Positions 33,970 to 46,300 of a stretch of 64,000 nt of DNA are shown here, piece after piece. The notes below the pieces were generated by a model, which was given only the letters and a program-made list of their open reading frames with translations, had not been told where the DNA came from and searched no databases. The translations under genes and the position numbers were made by a program. Source of the DNA: Volvox africanus (lineage: Eukaryota; Chlorophyta; Chlorophyceae; Chlamydomonadales; Volvocaceae); the NCBI GenBank assembly GCA_030268105.1, contig BSDZ01000013.1, forward strand, positions 2,523,001 to 2,587,000, in the 5' to 3' direction. Each line of letters starts with the position of its first letter. Within the stretch, counting starts at the first letter, position 1.

Positions 33970-35060
33970 TTTGAGTGCAGTGTCTAGGAAGCAGCAAACA
34001 AAAATAACTTTAAAGAAGTAAAAACATGCGCTGAATCCTATCTTATACGCTTGTAAAGCTGCAAATTGTAGTAAAAGGTGCGAGGCCTTTTGAGCGCTGA
34101 TGCCTGCGCAAGAGCTCCAACGTGCGATAGCTTTCCAGGCTAAAAGCAGATGGTTACGCCTTAGTAAGCTGCTATCAGCCCATTAACCACGGCTTGGCGA
34201 CAGCAAACTGCTAAACTGGAGGGGTGGCGCCGTGTTAGGTGCTCATCTCCGCTTGAATAATATTATTTCTTCGTCATTGCACGAAATAATTCATATGATA
34301 AGCATAATCAATTGGCTTAGCACGCCTTTTTTTCTCGTCCATACCAAAGTCCGAAGGAGTTATCTTGAGGTGACCATCTTCGTGCACCGTTTTTGTCTGT
34401 AACAAACAAGAGCCAATATAGCAATAATGACCCATGCAAAAAGGTGAGCACAGGAGCATAGTTGGGGCCTGGGAGCCTGGTACACCATCGCTGTACGCGC
34501 GTACGACTACATCCAACATACGTCATTTTTGACAATGACGTATGTAACTCTTACTTTTATTCTTTAGCTCGTTGCAATTTGAATTTTATGTGGTAGAGCC
34601 TTCTGGCTTGCTTAAGCCTTTCGAGCTCTTGCGAGCTTGTGAACAATTTTAAAGTGTCGAAAGTATTTACTCCCACAAAAGTTAAAACGCGCAGAAGGAA
34701 AAATCGTTTTGCACGTTAGAAGTGGAAATGTGATCGCTTTACCAGGTTGCAACCAATCCGAGGTCTGGAATGCCAGGGACACACATGAAGACGACATCAT
34801 TTCCTATTCCAGAAGGGAGCACTTTTCGATAACGTAACTGGGTTCAAGGCCAGTGGTCTGAAATCAGCTTTAAGAACATTCCCAAATGTAGTCCCATTAA
34901 CGTTATGATTTATGCGAAAGTCCAAGTCAAAGCTTTTAAGGAATATGTTAACAATGTTGACGGGTGCGTCACAACTGTTCCCGTGTAAGTGCATAAGGCA
35001 CCAGCCAAAATTGCCGGCACTAAGTATATTGTACTGTAATATGGACCCCAATCGTAGAGT
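33970..35060. other. AT-rich region upstream of the SBP-like gene
   Basis: This should hold the promoter of the minus-strand SBP-like gene. Minus-strand fragments at about 34275-34420 follow a good acceptor (TTGTTTGTTACAG) and read like an exon (HEDGHLKITPSDFG). I could not connect them to a gene. Confidence 0.35.
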
Positions 35061-38045
35061 TCACTTTTCATCTTTTGCGTGGAATTGTCGCCTGACATGT
35101 ACCAACATGACGCAAATGACTGCAAACACAGCGCCGCAGCATGAGGCAATCAATATAGCTGATATTCGCGGTCGCTGGCTTCAAGCATAATGTGTTATGG
35201 CTGGCCACTGATCCAACTTAAATCAAATATGATGTGAATCTGTTTGTCCCTCAGTCAAATTCCTGGACGAAACTAATAACGGGCTGTTTTGGGCTGCTGT
35301 TCAAGCAAGTGACCTACAGAAGGCAATCAGCCCAGGAGTGCGGTACATACAACCCCCTGATGACAGTAGTTATGCCGACAACAGTTGGAGGAATGGGAGC
35401 TGCCGGGGGTTGCAGCAGGTGGGGCTGTTATTGTAGGCGGACGGAGTTGTAGTAGTGAGTTGCTGGTGTCTGTGACACTGCACATATATATACGTATCAG
35501 ACATTGAAGAAATGGTAGAACGTCGTCGTAGAACTTGCATGAGGACAACTGGGAGGCCACGCAAGCACGGGCATCTTGATATCTACGTTATTTAGATGTA
35601 CGTACGATCATCGATCGTCCCGTACAGTTGCCCTGGATATATATAGATCGGAGGGGCGTACGCATGTTGCCAGGCAGGTTCTCAGTCTGCCGTGATGGTT
35701 TACATCCGCTAACGGATCCACTCAGAAATAAAGAATTGCCTTAGGTTTGCCTTAGTTAGCGATCGATGGCTTTGATTGCCATCTAAATCGTTTAGACAGG
35801 TGACTCCCCGTGACTCATGTAATATCGAAAAGGAACTCTAATTAGTTGCCATCTGAACTATAATCTAAACATAAGGCCTCTGCCAGCCCTATGGGCGGCA
35901 ATTTTTATCATGAAATGAAGTGATGATGAGATGATGAACTTGTTCGCCGCCCCCTCAGCAGCATCTCACCGCGCCATCCTGATGCTTATAGACCCGTTAC
36001 GAGTTGCTATCCCCAGTATCGTTCAGGGTCAATGGGGTGCAGGGACACATTGGCAAATAGCTACACAGGACTATCGATGGTGATGCATGACATTGATATT
36101 ATATATCATACGTTTCATCATCGATAAACCAAGCGATAAACCAAGCAATCAAGGGGATGAAAGCGTGCGAAACTCAAGAATTGTTTCATATATTCAAGAA
36201 TTGTTCCGCTGTAAATGTAAATTCCGTGCTCCTGTGGGTTCCAGGGGTCACCCCTGGGCCAGGCCGCATGTTCGAAATCAACAACGCCGTATGTCGATGA
36301 AAAGCGGCGACCAACGCTGCAAACTTCATTGTAGTGATGAATGTTTTTCTTCTATTTATGCCCACCTATCCCCGAGCAAAGGATGCCGCATAACGAAGGC
36401 ATTATTGCGTACGGCCTCCGAGCGTTCCGGAGCAGTAAGGTCACGGAAATCATATCCAGAAAATGAAAGACAACAATGCCGCCGTCATGCAATAATCATA
36501 TGACTCGTTGACCGGCCTAACACATGAGTTTACTGCACATCCGTACCCAACCCCTTCTTGCTATAATTGTTGAAGTCAGCAAAGCGCCCGGCCCCTCGTG
36601 GGCCGTATTACTTGCTCTGACATTCTTTCGTATATGAGTGTTGCTCACATTCCAACAATAATCACCCTACGTCAACATCTATAGGCTTGCTTTGAGAAGA
36701 ACCATCTTAGAAACAGGGAATAACATCAGCATGGCAATCATGTTGATGCTTAATTCATATACCTGCATGTCTTGCACGCCGTAAGAGTGCCGTAACAAAC
36801 CCAGCTCCAGCTTTCCAGCTCCAGGTATGGCGATCTCCCCCTACCGCACAACATGGCCCAGCCATGAATATACCATAATGAATAGTACCCATAAAAGCTG
36901 CTGTGTATGGGCTTGGAATCAGAAGCCATAGAGCCAGCAAGCCGGCGACGCATAAAATGCACCCAAACAGCTAGGGGAAGGATAGCATGTCACGACATGA
37001 GATTGCACAGCACAGAGACGCAAATAAAAGCATTATAGTGTCTAAGGGACGCTACCATGTCGTGATCGCAGGAGATATCGAGCGTCCCCAGCAAGCAAGC
37101 AAGCGTCCCCACAAAGGCATACAGGGAATGGAGTAATGAATTTGAAACGTCTGTAACGACGAAGGGGTAGGTAGCTGCTGGGTCTCCCAAATAGCGGTAG
37201 AAGGCCCCCGGCCTCACGCGATATGGAGTAGTTATCTCACGGGTCAGGCAGAATATGTATGATAAGTAAGGGCTGTCCACAGACACCTGACTCTCATGCC
37301 TCTATCGGGGCTGCAACAGGCAGGGACATCCCAACTGATAGCCCACCGAGAGCCTTTCGGAATTTGTAGCTAACAAGGTCTGTTCTTAAGATCGGTCGTT
37401 TAGGGGTTGGGTCAGCACGGGGCATCGCAGGGGGCATCGCACGGGCATCGCAGGGGGTATCGCACGGGCATCGCAGGGAGCATCGCACGGGGCATCGCGG
37501 GGAGCAGGGATCCGAAAGGGACCGAACGGCTTCCTGTGGTCTGTGGTGTTGACATGCCATGCAGAACGAACTTTTTTCCTTCCAGGAAAGGTAAAGCGAC
37601 TTGCACTTCCATTTCCTGTATGCCTACGCTGCTGGGCTTAACCCAATTATAACTTATTCGTCGTACTGGAAGACACAGGTCGGCCCTCGGATTGCGTGAT
37701 TAAAGCTTCCACGCTTGAAAGGAGCCCCTATGGTCACCGGTGTTTAAGCTTTCGCTTAGTCATGTGAATCGGCATTTCAATCACTCCGCAAAATAGGTTT
37801 GCGGCCCTAGATGTCGTAAATATCATTATAACTGCAAGCGAATCTAGCGGTACAGTACGATGTAGTGCATATCGGAGTTTCAAGAATGCTTGTCGTGCAG
37901 CTTGCTGCTGCGGCGGCGGCTGGTGTTGCATCCAAGCAGAGCGAATTCCATAAGTATGAAGGCTGAGGCACATATTGAGCTGTCCTAAGGTATCTTCGTG
38001 CTGTTCGACACGACACGGCGGCTGACGAGGGCCTCGCTTGCATAC
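35061..38045 (-). CDS. candidate multi-pass membrane protein, family not recognised (5' end unresolved)
   Basis: Five minus-strand stretches join in compatible splice phases: 38045-37785, 37286-37056, 36970-36763, 36316-36252 and 35174-35061, ending in TGA, for about 292 aa. Exon 1 is polar with a short Gln-rich insert (HTYGIRSAWMQHQPPPQQQ). Exon 2 carries GAFYRYLGDPAATYPFVV followed by the hydrophobic SLLHSLYAFVGTLACLLGTL. Exon 3 has a long membrane segment (LFGCILCVAGLLALWLLIPS). The last exon has one more (ISAILIASCCGAVFAVICVM) followed by a basic tail, VRRQFHAKDEK. Acceptors before exons 3 and 4 are good (CCTTCCCCTAG, GTTTGCAG); the donor after exon 1 (GTGATT) and the acceptor before it are weak. 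No ATG can be assigned. I do not recognise the family. The alternative is chance open frames in AT-rich DNA; exons may also be missing in the 1 kb last intron. Confidence 0.3.
37419..37503. repeat. GGGCATCGCA minisatellite
   Basis: Six to seven imperfect tandem units of about 10-14 bases (GGGCATCGCAGG, GGCATCGCACG variants). Unit lengths vary and there are no unique spacers, so this is not a CRISPR array. Confidence 0.8.
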
Positions 38046-38715
38046 CTTTCGAAATGTACGAAAAAAGGAATAAAATTACTTATCTAGAGAGATAATATAT
38101 GAGTTTCAGATAAACACATAATATTTTAAGAAGGCTAGAAAACAGAAGAAACACTTTTCGTTATCCTCCAACCCTAGTAGCTTTCATTAAGGAATCCCTT
38201 TATGTAACTGGATTTTAATACAAAATAAATCAGTTTTCTTATTTAAGCGTGAAAGAAATGTACAAATAGCATCTTAATAGACGCAAGAGTTACCGTGTCA
38301 TGACTAAGTGCCCCATCTGACCCCCAAACCCCACGTGCCATAATTTATGTGGCCATGATCATAATATGTTACTTGTTTACAATGGGTAAACAGTTTTTGT
38401 GTGTATTTATCGCACTACCATATTTAGTCGTGGCTCCGTGTGTCGCGAAGCGTTCCTGCCTTGACAGAAGGCCATAATTTTCTCATGGGCACATCTCCTT
38501 CGTCCATTTCCTGTAGCATTACGACAGCTTTTGTATATTAAGGTGAAAGGGACAAAAATCAGCTTGAGACCGTTTATTCAAAGTTCACAAGTTTCTTCCC
38601 GCCGACCTGCAGAGTGAATTTGTGCCAAGTCATGCGTCGTTCCTGCGTGCAGTAACTGGATTATGCCAGCCCTCACTGTTAGATAACAAAGTTTGGAAAG
38701 CATCGAGCGCCTGCA
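38046..38715. other. AT-rich 5' region of the guanylyl cyclase gene
   Basis: No coding frame is apparent. It should contain the promoter and 5' UTR of the cyclase (ATG at 38716) and perhaps the 5' end of the candidate membrane-protein gene on the other strand. Confidence 0.45.
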
Positions 38716-41700
38716 ATGGTGGTGGGGGTTCCTGCGGGTGCAATGCCCTCATTTCCCGAAAGTTCGAAGAAAAATGGCGCTCACAGTGTGTCATCTTCAT
38801 TCAAGAAAACACTTCTATCTGGTATTGGCAAGCTCAAGAATCTTAAGGGTGCGTGCGCCAGGGTCTGCCACCTTGATGGTCTGCCACCTTGCTTGACCTG
38901 GCCTGGTTGCCTTGGCAGGCGGAAGCAAGGACACAAGCAAGATTGTTATAGCCAGAAAGGGGGCAAATGGTATTCTGGGTCTTGACGAGGAGCAAGAGCT
39001 GCGGCGCGCTTTGGATTTGTCGCTGTCTCCAACGGCCTCCGGCAGCGCAAACACAACCCTGAGTGTTCTCCTCCGACATTGCCAGCTACTATCGAGCTCT
39101 ATAAGGAGCTTGGGTAAGTCCTTCCCCATTCTATGGTTACATCCGATGTCGCTCCGTTGTGTCCTCCAGTCAAGAGTGATGTCAAGATTGTGTGTCCCCG
39201 CCTCGTGGTTCTTACTTCTGAGGACCTGCCTGTCTGTATGCCCGCCTGCTTGCGCGTACAGCACCTTGTCACATCGCAGCCGTACAGAAGGTCGGGTCAC
39301 CGCTGATCACTTCGGAACCATTTCTTTGCCGAGCAGAGCAACCAAACGGAACAACCTAACATGAGCTACACCATATTATCACCGCACAACTTGCTTCGCC
39401 TCTTCCCAACACCGTGTGGTGCTGCACAAACCAGACTGCCTTTCATTCCTCACATGACCCAGATCAAGACCAACCCAGGCACCTCCCGATTGCACACCAC
39501 CTTGAGTTAATGAAATGCATTTCAGAGCTTTGTCGTATGCCTGATGTACGGCGTCGTCTTCCTATATCACTCCTAAAGTTATGCCACCTTGCTGCCTTTC
39601 CTTAACATACGACACATTACACACGACTATGTTCCCCGGCACCACCACAGGCTCCGTCCCTGTTGTTTCTCTGGAGGGCCTCCGCCGCGGTCTGCAGGCC
39701 TCCCCGCACGCTGTCCTGGTCCTCCAACCTGGAGAGGAATTTCCGGACCACGATTCGGAACCCAACAGTATCAAGCACTGCAGCAGCGAGCTTCCAAAGG
39801 CAGTCCAACAGCGCATAACCTCGCAGAGCGCCGCCGTGCTTCTGCGGCCACACAGCCTTGGGAACACCCGCCAGCCCAGCTTCACACGGGCGCTGTGCAA
39901 GGCACGACGGCAGTCCGCGGAGGGTCTGAATGCAGCCGGCGTCGTCGCCTCTGCAGTGCGCAGCGGAAGCGGTTACACTGCCTCACCACTTCGCCCTGTA
40001 ACCGGCGGTGCTTCAGCTGCCGCTGCCGCCATGCCCACCAAGGATACGGCTGCATCTCCGTCTTCGGGGGTTGGCGTCGCTGTTGGATCAGCCGCCATCC
40101 CAGTGCGTGAAGTGATTGGTGGCGGAAATGCCGTGCCACCGCTGCCGCCGGCAATGCTGTCGTACAGTCTGGGTAACATGGGCAGCACTGGCATGTTCGA
40201 GTCGCCGGCGTGTAACGCCATGGCGCGAGGACTGACGGGATCAGTAACCTCGCATGCGTGGGCCCCGCAGGTTGCGGCTACCGTGGCTTCAGCTGCGCCA
40301 AACGGAATGACCCTGGGTGGTGCGAGCCAGACAATGTCAGGCTCCGAGGCAATGGCCGCAGCCACGCGCGCGGTTAGCGATACAGCCACCACCGCAGCCA
40401 TCGCGGCCAGTGGCAGCGGCGCAAAAGCCGCAGGGCCGGGCAGGGATCCGTCGGCTAGAGTGACAATCCAGAACGTGATTGCCGCGGCCACCACGGGGGG
40501 TGCAGGCACGACCCTGGAGCCATGCATCAGAAATGCGCTGGGAGCTGCTCACCCTCCGTGCCCTGCCTTGTGGCTCACAGCGCTGCCGGCTGTCTCGCCG
40601 ACCCGTGGATCGGGGCCATCTGGCTTCATTACGGCATTAGAGGAAGTTGGTGATGGCGCTGATGGCGCCAACGATACCATCGTCGGCGATCTTGACGAAA
40701 TGTCCGAGTCCGAGGAACCAACGGTTATGGGCATGGCCACGGCGCATCACGCAGCGGAGATGCGTCGGCCCAGCTCACAACGCCACCCTCACCCGCATCA
40801 CATGAACCTGCACCACCACTATCGGTCACCAAGTCTCGGAAATACCGGGGGGTTGCTCGCGAGGGAGCTGCAGGCGCGACGTGGCGGCGGCGGCGGCGTA
40901 GTGCCCGCCTCGTCTTGTGCCTCTACTGCCGGATCGTGGCCGCACTGCCAAGGCAAAAGCGACCACATATCAGCGGGTGTGGGGACAAGAGCGGGGCCGC
41001 CGGCCGCCGGCAGCGACGCAGGGTCCAGCGGCTCACGTGCGCCTCTGGGCTCGAACGGCCTGCTTTCCATTTCCTCCCTTGCACCCAGCCTGGCAGCAGA
41101 TGCCAGCCCCAGCCGCTGCGGCAGCACCACCGGCTTACAGGGCAGCGACCCCTGCATGCTGCCGATCTCGCCATTTGGATCTTCGCTGCAGATCGGCTCG
41201 ATCGCCGAGGCGGCTCGTAGGGCCGGCGGCGGAGGCGGAGGCGGCTGCGACGGCGTTACCGCCATTAGCTTTGTTTCGTCCCATGGGTCCGCAATCGCGG
41301 CAGCGAGTTGCGCAACCCCCTGGCACGGTTCAGCCGTCAAACCTCTGGTGCTGGGGTCAGTAGTGGAGCTCCCGGGCGCCGGCGGCTCCTCGGCGGTGCC
41401 ACGATGTGCTGACGGCACCGTCACCGCCTTCACCGACCGTAGCAAAGGCGCGCTATCGTTCGGAACGGCCGAGGTGGCGGCCGTGGAGGCCAAAGGCCGC
41501 AGGGCTTCTATTGCCACGGCGACGACGTCGTCTACAAGCCCTCGTGCGGGAGTTACCGCTAGCGCTGTTTCTACTGGTGCTACAGCCTCCACCGGAATCG
41601 TAAGTGGCGCCGGCGAGACTGGCCTGGAGCCCATGTACGTGAGCGCGGCCACGGAAGCGGTGTTAGGCTCCAGGCATCCCGACCAGCTGCGGTCCACTCT

Positions 41701-43091
41701 GTACTCACTGTTGAGTAGTCACCCCAGCCTGCAGCTGATTCTGGAGGATATAATCCGCAATGCCATTCTAGGACGAGCTGTGGAACATGAACAGATCATG
41801 GCTTGTCCGCGGATTCTAACAGATCAATCAGCGGCGACGCCGCCGATGCAACAGCAGCAGCCGCAGCAGAATCAGGACCACCAGCAGTCATCGTCAACGC
41901 GCAGTACCAATCCCCTAGATGACTTCTTGCTATTGCGGGTCACCGCGTGCTATCTGGATCTGGATCTGGTCCACCGGCGCGGCGCCAGTGAAGCGCCGTC
42001 CCAATTTGCCACTTCTTCTGAGCCGCAACCAACGTCGTTGCCCGCCCTCTTTATGACCTTCTCCCGGCCGTACACGGTCGCAGCGGCTGCAGCTGGGCCA
42101 GCAGGAATGTCGCTCAACCCGGCAGCCGGCATCGATGCGTTGCTAGGTCATGCCGTTAAGGTGGCGACTCCACCGCCACCGTCGCAATTACTGGCTCCCC
42201 AAACTCGGCGGTTGTCACCGTCGGGTGGGGCCTCACTTGGTCGCACCTCTTTCATACCGTTCGGCGGCGGTGGTGGCGGCGGCGGCGGCACCAGCAGCCA
42301 GAAGATTTCAAAGTCTCCCAGCCTGGGCTCTTTGTTTGGCTCGCTGAGCAAGTCTTCTTGGATGCGGACCGGCGGATATGGCCTGGGTGCGGTCACCGCC
42401 GCAATCTCTCCATCCCAATGCCACTCCCCAAAGCTCTCTCAGCAGACTGCAGCCAACGCCGCAGCGATGGCGGCGCCTACCACAAACTCTGCTGGACCCA
42501 CGATCGGTCTGACAGCTCACACCCACCACCAGCTGACTCCTGCTGCCGGGGCCATGTACGGCCACAGTAGCCTACTCGGCCGTACGGCTTTGGAGCTGGA
42601 AGTCCATCCGCCGTCACCGTTCGGCAATCTGACACCCCTGACGACTGCAGCGATGGGTCCATTGCCGCCGCCGTCTCCTTCTGGACATGCGACTGCACTT
42701 GAGAGGTTGTGCTCACACATAAGGATGGAGCAGATGCTGCTGGCGCACGTGCCGGTGGCTGTGACTGTGATGGCTATGGACGGACGGGTCATATATCAGA
42801 ACGGCAGGTGCGCGTCTCCACTCTCTCCAGGGAGGGATCCTTCGCCTCTTCACCTGCAAAATGGCATTTTGCGTAAAGCAGCAGCTAGCAGGGGTGTATG
42901 ACGAAGAGGATAATGTTACTGTATAGCGACTTGGTTCCCATTCACACACGTAGGCAGGAGACATAACTATTAAGATTATAATATTGCTGTTGTTATATAT
43001 TATTATCATTATTATTATTATGATTATTATGATTATTATTATGATTATGATTATGATTATGATTATGATTATGATTATCATGATGATTATC

Positions 43092-43138
<47 letters not shown>

Positions 43139-43325
43139 CATTATTATATTTATTACTTTTATTATTATTATTGTTATTGTTATTGTTATTATTATTATTG
43201 TTATTGTTATTATTATTATTATTAGTGTTATTATTATTATTGTTATTGTTATTAGGTTTATTATTATTGTTATTATTATAGTTATTATTATTATTTTATA
43301 TATCTTGTTACATTATTGCTATAAA

Positions 43326-43370
<45 letters not shown>

Positions 43371-46300
43371 CAGTAGCAGTTCTACAAGATCTCGAGCGCT
43401 CTTCCCCCCGCATCTTGGCTCCCCGCCTCCCTCAGGTCGGTGGCTTACATGGGTAATGTTGCAGGGATGGCAGTAGCTCCGGGGCTCGAGATCACGGATT
43501 CAGATCACTCACTGCAGCGAATCTTCGCCTACGACCCACCGGCGCTGGAGAGTATGTGGGAGGCCGTGCGCAGCGGCAAGACCTGGAGCGGCCTGGTGTG
43601 TATGCCACCGCACCTGGACCTGTCGCAGCCTGATAGCGCCGGGCCGATGTCCCCTCTCAGCCACCCATTTAGCGCCACAGTACGCGATGGTGCGTGGCGA
43701 AGGACTCAGGTCGGCGGCAATGGAGGCCGAGCCGGGGCCTCCGGCCTCACCCTGGCCGCTGTTGCGGCCGACGGCGCTGACACTGACGTTGTAGGCTTCC
43801 TGCTGCAGAGGCTGCGGCGACATGGCATCGGCACTGACCCGCGCGCCAGCCCGTCAAGACCGCCACGGCCATCATCGTCGGCCGGCGTCCCCGTCGGTCA
43901 TGTCGCCCGTAGGACACCGCCAGCTGACCTGGGGATGGCGGCCGGCGGCGTCGGCGGCTCCTCGGAATTCGGCTGGGAGACGGACCTGCCAGCTGCGGCC
44001 GTCGCTGCCGCTGCTACAGCAGTAACTGCTGGCACTGGCGGCTGCAGCACCGGCATGTCATCATCGCCGCGGCATGCCGCCGATCGCCGCGGTTTGGATC
44101 GCCGCGGCAGCACTGGTGCATCTTCGGACGCCATGCTAGCTTTTCCCGGGCCGGCGGGCATGGCCAATGGTATGGGAGTTAGCATTGGCTTTGGAATTGG
44201 TATTTCCGGGAACAAGTCTCTAGGAAATCTTCCCCGCAACGTATCGGCCCCCGCGTTCCGTTCCGCCGCCAGCGCCGGTCGTGTTCTGCCGTCTGTTCTT
44301 GAGGCAGAGGCGAGCAACGGCGGCGGTAGCACCACCGCCGGCGCTTGCAGCAGCTCCGCTACGTTTACACAAGCCAAGGCCGGCGGCGGTGACTATGCAA
44401 GCGGTGACTTCTCCGCCAGCCGAACCAGCTGGAATGTCTACCAAACCTTTTCCTCCAACCCCACAGCGTCCCTGTATGGCAGCTCACCACAGGCGGCGGC
44501 GGCGGCATCCCTGGGGGCTGTCGCCGTCAGTGGTGGCCGCGGCAGTTGCGGCGGAGGCGGGGGCATGCTCGGTCTCGGCATGTTTCAGAATCTTCCCATG
44601 CAGCAACATCTGTCTGCATCCCGCCGTACTAGCATCCATCGGTCCAACAGCCTGGCACAGACGGAGAACGCCCTCGGGGGCAGCTACCGCGCGATGCGGC
44701 TCGCAGCCTCAGCGGCATCTCAGGGCCTCCTTGGCCCCGGGCCCACAGGTCTTGTCGGCACCAGTTGGTCGTACAGCAGCGGCGATGTAATCCAGTGCTG
44801 CAGCCCACGCGGCGTCGAGGTGACCATGCCCGTGCCGGACCCCAGGGTTTCTTCGTCAGCGATGGACGCTGCGGCAGCGGTGGCGGCGGCGGCAGCGGCG
44901 GTGGTGCATAACCGGCCGATGAGTCCAACCCCCGTAAACGCGCCTGGCTTGCAGGCAATCTATTGTGGTGGCGGCAGCGGCGGCGGCAACGACGGTAACG
45001 GCGGCACCTTCCCTGTACCCTCCCGTTGCGGCCTCCGTGGTGGCGGCGACTGTTCGCCCTCGCCCATCGGCAGCAGCGGCGCCGGCGGCAGCGGCGCTGC
45101 ATTCTGTCCTTCCCCGGCCGAGCCTCAGCTCGCACCGGAGGGGCTCTCACGAACTGCGAGTGGCGCTGCGGCGGCGCTGGCCTTCTCACCACTCCCATAC
45201 GCCGGCGCCTGCTGTTGGCACGAGATCCAGGCAAATCTGGTTCTGGATCCCGTTACGGCAGATTGGAACCTGGTGTTGGTGTTCCACGACGTCACAGCAT
45301 ACGTGCAGGCGGAGATGGATGTACGACAAGTCTTGGATGCCGAGGTCTGTCTATCTGTCTGTTGGGGTTACCTTGGGCCGCACATCCATTTGGAATGTTG
45401 AGGGGGCCTTATGACTACCTATGACAGTCATTATGCTCACATATCACAATGATAAGATTACAATGAACCCTAGGTTGTGGCGAAACAGCCAATCAGCCAT
45501 TAAAGAGCCTTGTTTCGATGTACCGGACCTTCGGCCCGGTCCCCACTTTTACCGCCCTGTACCATCACAGGTATGTAAGCAGCAGCCGATGTCTTGACCG
45601 ACAAACTATTCCCGGCTATGGTACTGCTTCTGAAGCCCAAAATGATGTTTGGGCTCTCCAGAATTGATGTAGCTAGATGCCGAAAAGAACTGGTTTTGAA
45701 ATGTGACCTGACCACCTCGTCTGATTTCTTTCGTGTTGCACCGCAGCACCGAATACTGGAGGAGGTCTTCCCGCGCCATGTGCTCGAAGTCATGACGTCC
45801 GACAAGCGCAGAACGTCGGCGTTTGGTGCCGCCACCGCAGCCGCAACCGGCGGTGGCGGTGGCGCAAGCCCCGCCTTTCCGTCGCTAGGACATGTCCCTG
45901 CTTCGGCCGGTTACGCAGCGGGCAGTGCAGGGAGGTTGCCGTCTATCGCCTTACGCAGCAGCAGTCAGCCGCTTGTGCTGGCCAGCGGCATCGCCGGCGG
46001 TGATGCCCCTGCTGCAGCAGCGGCGGTGATGTCGGCGGCGGCCTTGGGCCGCAAGTCGGCGCCGATATTTTGTGCCGTGCAGAGCCCTACTCAGACGCGG
46101 GTGGGCGCTGCTGTAGCGCAAACGACGGCCGACGCCGGCGGCAGCAGGGCCACCGGACTTGACGGCCAGGCTGCACGGCAGCTGTTGTCTCCGTCTTCAC
46201 TCGCTGGTGGCGGCAGCCGCCAGGGAAGCGGTACCGGTGGAACGGGTGCGGGTCATCCTACCGACTCGTGCTCCCTACACAGGCCAGATAACTATGTCGC

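Noticed and set aside
37419..37503. CRISPR-like array
   Set aside because: Tandem minisatellite without unique spacers, in eukaryotic nuclear DNA; the same applies to 59483-59556.
42984..43331. Open frames rich in Ile/Met on both strands
   Set aside because: They are translations of the trinucleotide repeat array inside a cyclase intron.
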